From Chthoniobacter flavus (lineage in GTDB: Bacteria > Verrucomicrobiota > Verrucomicrobiia > Chthoniobacterales > Chthoniobacteraceae), in the NCBI GenBank assembly GCA_945860355.1, contig CAMARB010000007.1, positions 1 to 51,694 of the forward strand: a stretch of DNA of 51,694 nt, given 5' to 3'. The position numbers and the translations under genes were made by a program. Positions 8,186 through 18,168 of the stretch are shown piece by piece. The notes below the pieces were generated by a model. It worked only from the letters and a program-made list of their open reading frames with translations, was not told where the DNA came from and made no database searches. Position 1 is the stretch's first letter. Every line of letters begins with the position of its first letter.

Positions 8186-8300
8186 CGGGCTGGGCGGGGC
8201 GCGGAGTGATGCGCATTCCACTAACTACCCTCAAGCCTGCCCTTCCAGAGGGGTTCATGATCTATTAACTGCGCTGCACAACACTAGATCACGCGTCCTC

Positions 8301-8364
8301 AAAGTGGCACAGCCATCCTGGCTGTGACTCTCACAGGCCACAGGCTGGAAGCCTGTGCCACCTT
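8301..8364 (-). repeat. 64-bp palindromic repeat R1, copy 2 (inverted)
   Basis: Bounded by aaagtggcac and gtgccacctt, it is the reverse complement of copy 1 with a few substitutions. It lies 32 bp beyond the 3' end of the minus-strand YHS gene. Confidence 0.85.
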
Positions 8365-8396
8365 CCAACCTCGACGCCCAACGTCCCGGCGCCCCG

Positions 8397-8648
8397 TTAC
8401 TTGGGCTTGGCGGCTGCGTCGTCGATTTTCTTGAGATACTGCTTCGGGTCTTTGTTGAAGGACTTGATGCAGCTCTTGCAGCAGAAGAGCACCTCACGGC
8501 CTTCGTGCTGGTGGACGTAGGCTTTGCCCATCGAACCGAGTTTTTCGTCCGAAACCACGCACGTGGTCAGGGGATACGCCGGTTTGTCGGCAGCCGAGGA
8601 GAGAGAGGCGGTGGCGATGAGAAGGAGAAGCCAATGGATGTTTTTCAT
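8397..8648 (-). CDS. Small secreted YHS-domain (metal-binding) protein
   Basis: This 83-residue protein has a signal peptide (about 1-19, ending 'SLSSA') followed by a YHS-like domain with 'TTCVVSDEKLGSMGKAYV' and 'REVLFCCKSCIKSFNKDP'. The Cys residues at the start of the domain and in 'CCKSC' are the likely metal ligands. The domain resembles those in copper and heavy-metal proteins and TRASH/YHS proteins. It ends in a lysine-rich tail. It stands alone on the minus strand downstream of the U32 gene, about 200 bp away. The exact metal and partner are unknown. Confidence 0.8.
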   Translation of the reverse strand: MKNIHWLLLLIATASLSSAADKPAYPLTTCVVSDEKLGSMGKAYVHQHEGREVLFCCKSCIKSFNKDPKQYLKKIDDAAAKPK

Positions 8649-8780
8649 GGGAAAAATCTCCCCGGGTCCGGGGATTCGGTCAGTTCACATACGCGAAGGC
8701 CCGGAGGTTTGCACCCTCGAATCTCCCGGAGCCGGGGCGAGGGCCAGACCCGGGGTTTTTTCGGAAACAAAACGCCGCAC

Positions 8781-8820
8781 CTCCCCTTTGAGGTCTTTGT
8801 GTTCCTTGCGGTTCCAAAAA
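8781..8820 (-). repeat. Possible fragment of a dispersed 'aaccgcaaggaacacaaag' repeat
   Basis: On the minus strand the sequence reads ggaaccgcaaggaacacaa followed by agacctcaaaggggagg, a low-complexity purine-rich style resembling the R2 family. There is only one clear copy in this window, so the call is tentative. Confidence 0.25.
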
Positions 8821-8845
8821 CCCCGGACGCATCTCACGGACGCCC

Positions 8846-11374
8846 TCAGAGGGTGCCGCGTGTGACGCCCAGCTGCGATTGGGCCTTGAGCGCCCGCCAC
8901 AAATCTTCCCCGTCTTGGTCCCCGCCCAGCAGCCCTTGGTATGCCCGCAACACCCGCAGGGATTCCTCCCCGGTTTCCTCCAGCAATTCCACCCGATACC
9001 GGCGCAGACCCGCCTGTTCCAACGCCCCGAAAAAACGGGCGCCGGTCTGGGGCACCGCGTTGAAGAGCGTGTTGCGGCAGCCGACATCCGCCCGGAGCGG
9101 GTGCTCCATGCCGACGCGGTCTTTGAGATGGACCCGGTGATTGTCGCAGGGCCGGCCGCAATCGAGAAAGGACGTGCCTTTGGAGAGAAACGCCGCGAAC
9201 ACGCAGTGCTCCATGTGAAACATCGGCATGTGCTGGTGCAGCGTGAGCTCAAACCACTCGGGCGGCGCGGCCCCCAGCAGGTCGAGAACCTGGTCCAGAT
9301 TCAAGTCGTAGCTCACGGTGACCTGTTCGAGGCCTTTGTGGATGAAATGCTGCGCCGTGAGCGGGTTGGCCACGTTGAGCGAAAAATCGCCCCGGAGCCT
9401 GAACCCGGCGTGGTCCCGGAAATAATCGATCGCGCCCAGGTTGCGGATCAGGATCCCGTCGGGCTGCGCGTTTTCCAGCAGCTTAAAAAAGCCCTGTTCG
9501 CCGGCTTTTTGGATCCGGGGCGTGGCCAGGAACAGCGCCGCGCCGGTTTGCGCCTCCCGGACCCGGGCCACGGCGTCTTTGGAGCGGCGGATATCCTCGA
9601 AATCCACGTAAAGCGTCGGCACACCGGCCTGCAACGCGGCGTCGAGTTGTTCCAAGGAACGGCAGAGCACGCTCAGCTCGCTGCGCGGCGCGTCGGCCGG
9701 GATTGCGTCCCGGGACGGATCGGAACGCCCGCCCGGCTCGGGCTCCGAGACCAGGAGCGACCTCCAGTTTTCCGGCGTCTCGGGACGCGGCGTTTGCAGG
9801 GCGGCGTCGAGTTGCTCCACCAAGTCCCGGCGCAGCCGGTTGAGTTCGCTCAGGGGCAGGAGCACGGCGCCTTCCAGTGCGCACGTCAGATCTTGAAGCG
9901 CGTACCGGGTCTCGCTCAGACGCCCGAGCTGTTCGCGCAGCTTGGGTTCGGTGAGCGGCGCGGTGCGGGCTTCCTGGAGCGGCAGAGCTGACTCGACGCG
10001 CACCGGGTGCGGCGCGAGCACTTCGACCCCCAGCGGGCTGCCGGCTTTGCCGCTGACTTTGAGCGCAAGCGGGATCCGGTGGCGCGCCGTGGTTTTGCCG
10101 GTGAACGACTGCTGGAGCCGTTTGTTGAGCGCCGGATCGTCCGTCTTCCACACGCGGTCCCCGGGTTTAAGCCGGGAGAAATCGATGCGGCGATGCTGGA
10201 AAAACAGACGCCGCCCTTTGATCTGATAAATCCGGCCGCCCTGCTCCTGTTCGGTGTCGCCGCCGGTGTCGAACACGAGGCCGTCTCCCAGCGCGAGGGG
10301 GATTTCCGGGGTGAGCTCCACGAAATCCCGGCCGACTTGTTCGATGCGTCCGGCAAACGGACCGCGTTTTTTGCCGAACCGCGCGGAAACGAGGGATTGA
10401 TGGTTCACCCCGTGCATCCATCCGCTAAAGAGCCCGCGGGAGAAAGCCATCTCGAGCTGGTAACGGTCCTCGGGGCTGGCTTTGCGGGGGCGCTGGGCGA
10501 TCGCGGCGTCGATGGCTTTGCGGTAAACTTGGCAGACGGCGGCCACGTATTCGGGGGCCTTGAGCCGGCCCTCGATTTTGAAGCTCACGACGCCCAGCTC
10601 AAGGAGCCGGGGGATCTCGTCCACCGCCGCGAGATCCTGCGGGGAGAGCAGGTAACGGCGGTCGCCCAAGTCGCGCAGCGCGCCGTCGACGACGAGTTCG
10701 TAGGGCATCCGGCAGGCCTGGGCGCATTCCCCCCGGTTGGCGCTGCGCTGGCCGAGGGACTCGCTGGTGAGGCATTGGCCTGAATAAGCCACGCACAGGG
10801 CGCCGTGCACGAACACCTCCAGCGGCAGCGTGCTTGTGTCAGCGGCCCGGAATTTCTCCAGCTCGCGCAGGGAAAGTTCCCGGGCCAAAACCGCCCGTTC
10901 AATGCCGAGTTCGCGGGCGAACTCCACGCCTTCGGGCGAGGTGAGCGTCATCTGCGTGGAGGCGTGGATGGGCAGTTCGGGGGTGATCACCCGCGCCAGA
11001 CGCACTAGGCCGACATCCTGAACGATGAGCGCGTCCACGCCGGCCGCGTTGAGCTGCCGGAGGTAATCGGCCGCGGCGTCGAGTTCCGCGGTGAACACCA
11101 GGGTGTTGAGCGCCACGTAGGCTTTGACGCCGTGCCGGTGACAGAACGCCACCACCTCGGGCAGTTCATCCTCGGTGAAGTTGTGGGCCCGCAGTCGCGC
11201 GTTGAACTTCGGGAGCCCGAAATAAACCGCGTCCGCGCCGTTGGCCACGGCCGCCCGGACGCAATCCCAGTCCCCCGCCGGGGCGAGCAGTTCGGGCTGT
11301 GTCTCCCGGGCCTGGGAAAAAGCCGAGGGATCCGCAACGGGTGCGACCGCAGGAGGATGTGAAGGGGTGGTCAT
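8846..11374 (-). CDS. Peptidase U32 family protein (RlhA/YegQ-like, long form)
   Basis: From ATG 11374 the protein has 842 residues. The N-terminal U32 core starts 'PELLAPAGDWDCVRAAV' with 'GADAVYFGL'. It includes 'EVFVHGALCVAYSGQC' and the cysteine-rich signature 'RGECAQACRMPY', which in this family binds an iron-sulfur cluster. A collagenase-like/DUF3656 C-terminal part follows, with a further Cys pair near 'LDCGRPCDNHRV'. Long U32 proteins include RlhA, which hydroxylates C2501 of 23S rRNA with prephenate; others act in tRNA hydroxylation. The rRNA modification role is therefore likely but not proven. An upstream in-frame TTG (11395) adds seven residues without improving the fit. Confidence 0.85.
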   Translation of the reverse strand: MTTPSHPPAVAPVADPSAFSQARETQPELLAPAGDWDCVRAAVANGADAVYFGLPKFNARLRAHNFTEDELPEVVAFCHRHGVKAYVALNTLVFTAELDAAADYLRQLNAAGVDALIVQDVGLVRLARVITPELPIHASTQMTLTSPEGVEFARELGIERAVLARELSLRELEKFRAADTSTLPLEVFVHGALCVAYSGQCLTSESLGQRSANRGECAQACRMPYELVVDGALRDLGDRRYLLSPQDLAAVDEIPRLLELGVVSFKIEGRLKAPEYVAAVCQVYRKAIDAAIAQRPRKASPEDRYQLEMAFSRGLFSGWMHGVNHQSLVSARFGKKRGPFAGRIEQVGRDFVELTPEIPLALGDGLVFDTGGDTEQEQGGRIYQIKGRRLFFQHRRIDFSRLKPGDRVWKTDDPALNKRLQQSFTGKTTARHRIPLALKVSGKAGSPLGVEVLAPHPVRVESALPLQEARTAPLTEPKLREQLGRLSETRYALQDLTCALEGAVLLPLSELNRLRRDLVEQLDAALQTPRPETPENWRSLLVSEPEPGGRSDPSRDAIPADAPRSELSVLCRSLEQLDAALQAGVPTLYVDFEDIRRSKDAVARVREAQTGAALFLATPRIQKAGEQGFFKLLENAQPDGILIRNLGAIDYFRDHAGFRLRGDFSLNVANPLTAQHFIHKGLEQVTVSYDLNLDQVLDLLGAAPPEWFELTLHQHMPMFHMEHCVFAAFLSKGTSFLDCGRPCDNHRVHLKDRVGMEHPLRADVGCRNTLFNAVPQTGARFFGALEQAGLRRYRVELLEETGEESLRVLRAYQGLLGGDQDGEDLWRALKAQSQLGVTRGTL

Positions 11375-11399
11375 GGCAAAAAAACAGCGGGGCAACCGG

Positions 11400-11530
11400 C
11401 AGCGGGCTCTTCAGTCTGAAAACCGGGATTCAACCGGCGTTCCCGGCAGGATGGGGAAAGAAGGGGTCGTGGCTTTCAGTGACTTCCAAAAAGCCCTCCG
11501 CGTTCTCCGCGTCTCCGCGTGAAAATGGTT
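11400..11530 (-). repeat. Dispersed repeat R2, diverged inverted copy
   Basis: On the minus strand it reads 'ccattttcacgcggagacg' then 'cggagaacgcggagggct' then 'ttttggaagtcactgaaag' and ends near 'tgaatcccggttttcagac'. It aligns with R2 copies at 38790 and 40551. It occupies most of the 180-bp gap between leuA and the U32 gene. Confidence 0.65.
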
Positions 11531-11554
11531 TCCCTTTCACTTCGCAGGCCGGGT

Positions 11555-13216
11555 TCAGGCCAAGGCGCGGTTGAGGGCGCTGAGGACCGCCTTGACGGAG
11601 GCCAGCTCGATGTGGGTGTCCACTCCGGCGCCCCAGCGGGTGCTGCCGTCGGCGAGCCGGATCTGGATATAAGCGATGGCGCTGGCCTCGGCCCCGGAAC
11701 CCAGGGCGTGTTCCCGGTAGTAGGCGACCTCGCAGGGCGGCACCCCGGCTTTCCCGAGCGCATTGACCAGAGCCGCAATCGGGCCGTTCCCCTCGCCGTT
11801 GAGCTCCAGCGTGTCGGCGCCGCGTTTGAGCCGGGCTTCGCAGCGGAACACTCCGGCCCGGCCTTCCGCGTGGAAATGCTCCAGGCTCAGCGGCGCCGTG
11901 CGCTCGATGTATTCGCGCCAGAAAATGTCTTTGAGCTCCGTCGCGCTCACCTCGCGGCCGAGCCGGTCCACGGTGTCATTGGCCAGGGGCCCAAACTCGC
12001 GCTGCATCTCCTTGGGCAACTCGATGCCGAACTCGCTCTCGAGCAGATAGGCCACCCCGCCTTTGCCCGACTGGCTGTTGACCCGGATCACCTCCCGGTA
12101 CTGCCGGCCCAGATCAGCGGGGTCGATGGTGAGATAAGGCACGTCCCAGTGGGTGCGCCCCTTTTGTTCCCACTCCGCGAGGCCTTTTTTGATGGCGTCC
12201 TGGTGGGAGCCGCTAAACGCCGTGAACACGAGTTCGCCCGCGTAGGGTTGGCGGGGCGGGATGGTCATGCCCGTGCAACGTTCGTAGACCTCGATGAGGG
12301 CGTTGACGTCCGAGAAATCCAGCCCGGGGGCGATCCCGTGCATGTAGAGGTTCATCGCCACGGTCACCACGTCCAGGTTGCCGGTGCGTTCGCCGTTGCC
12401 AAAAAGCGTGCCTTCCACGCGATCCGCCCCGGCGAGCAGGCCCAGCTCGGTGGCCGCCACGCCGGTGCCCCGGTCGTTGTGGGTGTGGAGGCTGATGATC
12501 GCGCAATCGCGCCGGCGCAGGTTCTTGCAGAACCATTCGATCTGGTCGGCGTACACGTTGGGCATGGCGACCTCGACCGTGTCGGGCAGGTTCAGGATGA
12601 TCCGGTTCTCGGGCGTGGGCTGCCACACGTCCACGACCGCCTCGCACACCTCCAGGGCGAACTCGACCTCCGTGGCCGAGAAACTCTCCGGCGAATACTG
12701 GAAGGTCACCTCTGTGCCCGCGAGCCGCGGCAACCGGTCCTTGATCCATTGCGTGCCGCGCTGGGCGATCCGCACAATGTCGGATTTTTCCAGGCCGAAC
12801 ACCACGCGGCGCTGTGCGGGCGACGTGGAGTTGTACATGTGGATGATGGCGCGTTTGGCCCCCACGAGCGATTCCACGGTGCGTTCGATGAGGTCTTCCC
12901 GGGCCTGAACGAGCACCTGGATAGTGACGTCGTCGGGGATCCGGTTGCCTTCGATGAGCCGGCGCATGAACTCGAACTCCGTGTTGGACGCGGCCGGGAA
13001 TCCCACCTCGATCTCTTTGAACCCGCACCGGACCAGGGCCTCGAAGAGCTCGAGTTTCTGGGAGACGTTCATGGGCACCGCCAGGGCCTGGTTGCCGTCG
13101 CGCAGGTCCACGCTGCACCAAATGGGCGCCTGGGTGAGCACCCGGCTCGGCCATTGACGGTCGGGCAGTGCGACGGGCGGGAACGGGCGGTATTTCTCGT
13201 TGGGATGAGCGATCAT
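11555..13216 (-). CDS. leuA: 2-isopropylmalate synthase (long, LeuA type 2)
   Basis: The enzyme condenses 2-oxoisovalerate with acetyl-CoA, the first committed step of leucine synthesis, in the cytoplasm. From ATG 13216 it has 553 residues. The HMGL-like TIM barrel starts at 'APIWCSVDLRDGNQAL' (Arg39, Asp40) and contains the metal ligands His244 and His246 in 'ISLHTHNDRGTGVA' and 'EGTLFGNGERTGN'. A linker and C-terminal LeuA dimer/allosteric domain follow, which normally binds leucine for feedback inhibition. Length and 'RQWPS' near the N-terminus match the ~560-residue actinobacterial/PVC type. The longer frame to 13354 runs through the structured leader and is rejected. A candidate leucine leader peptide lies 142 bp upstream. 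Confidence 0.95.
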   Translation of the reverse strand: MIAHPNEKYRPFPPVALPDRQWPSRVLTQAPIWCSVDLRDGNQALAVPMNVSQKLELFEALVRCGFKEIEVGFPAASNTEFEFMRRLIEGNRIPDDVTIQVLVQAREDLIERTVESLVGAKRAIIHMYNSTSPAQRRVVFGLEKSDIVRIAQRGTQWIKDRLPRLAGTEVTFQYSPESFSATEVEFALEVCEAVVDVWQPTPENRIILNLPDTVEVAMPNVYADQIEWFCKNLRRRDCAIISLHTHNDRGTGVAATELGLLAGADRVEGTLFGNGERTGNLDVVTVAMNLYMHGIAPGLDFSDVNALIEVYERCTGMTIPPRQPYAGELVFTAFSGSHQDAIKKGLAEWEQKGRTHWDVPYLTIDPADLGRQYREVIRVNSQSGKGGVAYLLESEFGIELPKEMQREFGPLANDTVDRLGREVSATELKDIFWREYIERTAPLSLEHFHAEGRAGVFRCEARLKRGADTLELNGEGNGPIAALVNALGKAGVPPCEVAYYREHALGSGAEASAIAYIQIRLADGSTRWGAGVDTHIELASVKAVLSALNRALA

Positions 13217-13305
13217 GGGTCGTGAAAAGGATGAAAGGGGTGGAGGAGCGGAGCGCCGGCCGCCACTTCCAATCTGCGTCCGGCCGATTACGTCAATGAC
13301 GGAGC

Positions 13306-13370
13306 GCTCCACGGGCGGGGCGCCCCGGGATGCGCAGGAAACGCAGGGGCGCACGGTTCACCCGTGGAGC
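13306..13370 (-). promoter_or_regulatory. Nested hairpin in the leuA leader (candidate attenuator)
   Basis: The outer arms gctccacggg (13306-13315) and cccgtggagc (13361-13370) pair over 10 bp. Inside, gcgcccc (13320-13326) pairs with ggggcgc (13346-13352) and tgcg (13331-13334) with cgca (13342-13345), leaving a 7-nt loop. The promoter-proximal outer arm lies inside the last codons of the candidate leader peptide, so a ribosome there would block the fold. No T-tract follows, so it is not a standard intrinsic terminator; it might act by masking translation or through Rho. Confidence 0.45.
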
Positions 13371-13402
13371 GGAGTAAGTCGGCGGATCAACAGAGGACGC
13401 AT
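13358..13402 (-). CDS. Candidate leucine leader peptide upstream of leuA
   Basis: A 14-codon ORF (ATG at 13402, TGA at 13358-13360) encodes MRPLLIRRLTPLHG, with four leucines and one isoleucine in 14 residues. It precedes leuA by 142 bp on the same strand, and its last four codons form one arm of the 10-bp leader hairpin. This is the layout of ribosome-mediated leucine attenuation. Caveats are that no strong Shine-Dalgarno sequence precedes the ATG and the leucine codons are not one rare codon type. Confidence 0.4.
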   Translation of the reverse strand: MRPLLIRRLTPLHG

Positions 13403-13432
13403 GGGACGGGCGGCACGCTAGCAGCCCGTCCC
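13403..13432 (-). promoter_or_regulatory. Hairpin abutting the leader ATG
   Basis: A perfect 9-bp inverted repeat, gggacgggc (13403-13411) and gcccgtccc (13424-13432), with a 12-nt loop ends directly at the leader-peptide ATG on the minus strand. It could be an operator, a transcript stabiliser or a ribosome-access switch. Its role is unknown. Confidence 0.35.
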
Positions 13433-13462
13433 AAGGTTGCAACCCCGGGCGTCAGGAGTGCG

Positions 13463-13526
13463 AAAGGGCCACAGGCTTGCAGCCTGTGACGTTGGACAGT
13501 CACAGCCAGGATGGCTGTGCTCCTTT
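13463..13526 (+). repeat. 64-bp palindromic repeat R1, copy 3
   Basis: It starts aaagggccacaggcttgca and ends gatggctgtgctccttt. The outer arms are more degenerate than in other copies but the length is exactly 64 bp. It lies 4 bp from copy 4 in the same orientation. Confidence 0.8.
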
Positions 13527-13530
13527 GCGG

Positions 13531-13594
13531 AAGGTGGCACAGGCTTCCAGCCTGTGGGCTATGACCTTCACAGCCAGGATGGCTGTGCCACCTT
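13531..13594 (+). repeat. 64-bp palindromic repeat R1, copy 4
   Basis: It is bounded by aaggtggcac and gtgccacctt and contains the two inner hairpins ('acaggcttccagcctgt' and 'acagccaggatggctgt'). It is tandem with copy 3 in the leuA-GH63 divergent intergenic region. Confidence 0.85.
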
Positions 13595-13645
13595 GCGGTG
13601 CCCTGCGTCCTTGCGCCGGAACGCCCAGGGTTTTAAAGGTCGCCC

Positions 13646-16318
<2,673 letters not shown>

Positions 16319-16357
16319 GGGCGCCGTTTGGGATCAAAGAACCGGCTCGAACCACCA

Positions 16358-18052
16358 ATGAACACACCTTTGCCTCGCTGGATTTTTCCCGACAACCCGC
16401 CTCCCGAAGCGCGCGCCCTGGCCGAGCAGCTCGACGTGGCGCCTTTCGTCGCCGAACTGCTCTGGAGCCGCGGGTTCCAGTCTTCCGAGGAAGCCTCCCT
16501 GTTTTTGGATCCCAAACTCAAGTCGCTCCGGGACCCTTTCCTTCTGCCGAACATGGGGGCCGCCATCGAACGTATCGCCGCCGCCATCGCCCGGCGTGAA
16601 CGCATCGTGCTTTACGGGGATTACGACGTGGACGGCGTGACCTCGATCACCCTGCTCACCCGGGTTTTGAGGGCGTATGGCGCCGAGGTGGAATGTTTTC
16701 TGCCGTCCCGGATCGAGGAGGGCTACGGGTTGAGCGTCGAAGGGGTGCGGCGTTGTGTGAGCACCCTGCAGCCGCAGCTTCTGATCGCGGTGGATTGCGG
16801 CACGTCCTCGGTCGCCGAGATTGCCGCGCTGGGCGCGGACGGCGTCGAGGTCGTGGTTTTTGATCACCACGAGTGCAAGGACACCCTGCCGGATTGCGTC
16901 GCGGTGGTGAACCCCAAGCTCGGCTCGGAGTTTCATCATCTTTGCAGCGTGGGCATCGTTTTTAAGGCGGCTCATGCGTTGCTCAAGAGCCAGCCCCTCC
17001 CGGGGCTCGACCTGCGCGACTTCCTGGATTTGGTCGCCCTGGGCACCGTGGCCGATCTCGTGCCGATCCGGGAAGAGAACCGGATTTTTGTGAAACGCGG
17101 GCTCCTGCAGCTCGAAAACTCCCGCTGGGCCGGGGTGCGGGCGTTGGTGGACGTGGCCGGGTTGCGACTCCCCTACAGCCCTTCCCATGTCGGGTTCGGA
17201 CTCGGGCCCCGGCTCAACGCCGCGGGGCGTTTGGGCACGGCCCAGGAGGCTTTGGAACTGCTCCTCACCGAGGACCCGTCCCGGGCCCGCACCCTGGCGC
17301 ACAGTCTCGACCTTCAAAACCGCGAACGGCGCATGGTGGAGGACACCGTGCTCCAGCAGGCGGAAGCCCAGTTGGCCGCGTATTTCGATCCCGCCCTGCA
17401 CGCCGCGATCGTGGTGGGTGAAACGGGATGGCATCCCGGCGTGGTGGGGATTGTCGCCTCCAGGCTCATGAAACGGCATCATCGGCCGACGCTGGTCATT
17501 GGGTTTGATGAACAAGGCCTCGGCAAAGGCAGCGGCCGCAGCATCGAGGGTCTGTCCCTCGTGGAAGCCCTCAACGAGTGCGGCGGTTACCTCGACAAAT
17601 TCGGGGGGCACGAAATGGCCGCGGGTGTGACCCTTCAAAAAGACCGGTTCACGGAATTCCGGGACGCGTTTGCCGCCAGCGCGGCGGCGACCCTCAGCGC
17701 GGAGCAACTCCAGCCCGTGTTGCGGATCGACGCCCTGCTGGCGCTGCGGGAGATCGATCTGGAGCTCCTGCGCCAACACGAGGCGCTGCAGCCCTTCGGC
17801 ATGGCCAACTCGCAGCCGGTGTTTGCCGCGCGCGGCGTGACCCTCGTGGGCGAACCGCGCGTGATGAAAGAAAAACATCTCTCGCTGAGCCTGCGCCAGG
17901 GCAACCGCGAGCAGCGCGCCGTGTGGTTCGGCGGCGCCGAACAGCCGCTGCCCCGCGGGCCCTGGGACGTGGCGTTCCAGATCGAGCGCAACGAATACCA
18001 GGGCCGGGTGAGCGCCCAGATCCAGATCAAGGCGCTGCGGTCCGCCCAGTAA
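16358..18052 (+). CDS. recJ: Single-stranded-DNA-specific exonuclease RecJ
   Basis: RecJ is a 5'-3' single-strand exonuclease in recombination and mismatch repair. From ATG 16358 it has 564 residues. It shows the DHH phosphoesterase motifs: 'YGDYDVDGVTS' (Asp88, Asp90, Asp92), 'AVDCGTS', and 'VVFDHHECKDTLP' (Asp169-His170-His171). It also has 'GPRLNAAGRLG' and the DHHA1 motifs 'GWHPGVVGIVASRL' and 'FGGHEMAAG', then the OB-fold C-terminal domain. Length fits the family (about 560-580). The start 30 bp downstream of the longest frame was chosen because 'MNTPLPRWIFPDN' is the usual RecJ beginning. Confidence 0.96.
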   Translation: MNTPLPRWIFPDNPPPEARALAEQLDVAPFVAELLWSRGFQSSEEASLFLDPKLKSLRDPFLLPNMGAAIERIAAAIARRERIVLYGDYDVDGVTSITLLTRVLRAYGAEVECFLPSRIEEGYGLSVEGVRRCVSTLQPQLLIAVDCGTSSVAEIAALGADGVEVVVFDHHECKDTLPDCVAVVNPKLGSEFHHLCSVGIVFKAAHALLKSQPLPGLDLRDFLDLVALGTVADLVPIREENRIFVKRGLLQLENSRWAGVRALVDVAGLRLPYSPSHVGFGLGPRLNAAGRLGTAQEALELLLTEDPSRARTLAHSLDLQNRERRMVEDTVLQQAEAQLAAYFDPALHAAIVVGETGWHPGVVGIVASRLMKRHHRPTLVIGFDEQGLGKGSGRSIEGLSLVEALNECGGYLDKFGGHEMAAGVTLQKDRFTEFRDAFAASAAATLSAEQLQPVLRIDALLALREIDLELLRQHEALQPFGMANSQPVFAARGVTLVGEPRVMKEKHLSLSLRQGNREQRAVWFGGAEQPLPRGPWDVAFQIERNEYQGRVSAQIQIKALRSAQ

Positions 18053-18168
18053 CCCACGCCTCCGTGTCCGCGAGAGCCGCGATTAAAACGGCGCCCCCGG
18101 TCGCAGGGCCGCGCCTTGGATGTCCTCCGTTGCCCTGCGGGCTTTGCGGTTCATCCCGCTCCCGAGGA

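Noticed and set aside
7793-8327. Overlapping small ORFs (e.g. 'FNPYGVAPHTPF'-type peptides)
   Set aside because: They are translations of the hairpin and repeat region; the inverted repeats explain the sequence better than coding does.
11519-13225. 568-residue plus-strand open frame
   Set aside because: It is antisense to leuA, which has complete family motifs; the translated product is His/Pro/Arg-rich shadow sequence.
13463-13594. Tandem R1 copies as a CRISPR array or operator pair
   Set aside because: There are only two units 4 bp apart with no unique spacers, and the same unit occurs dispersed elsewhere.
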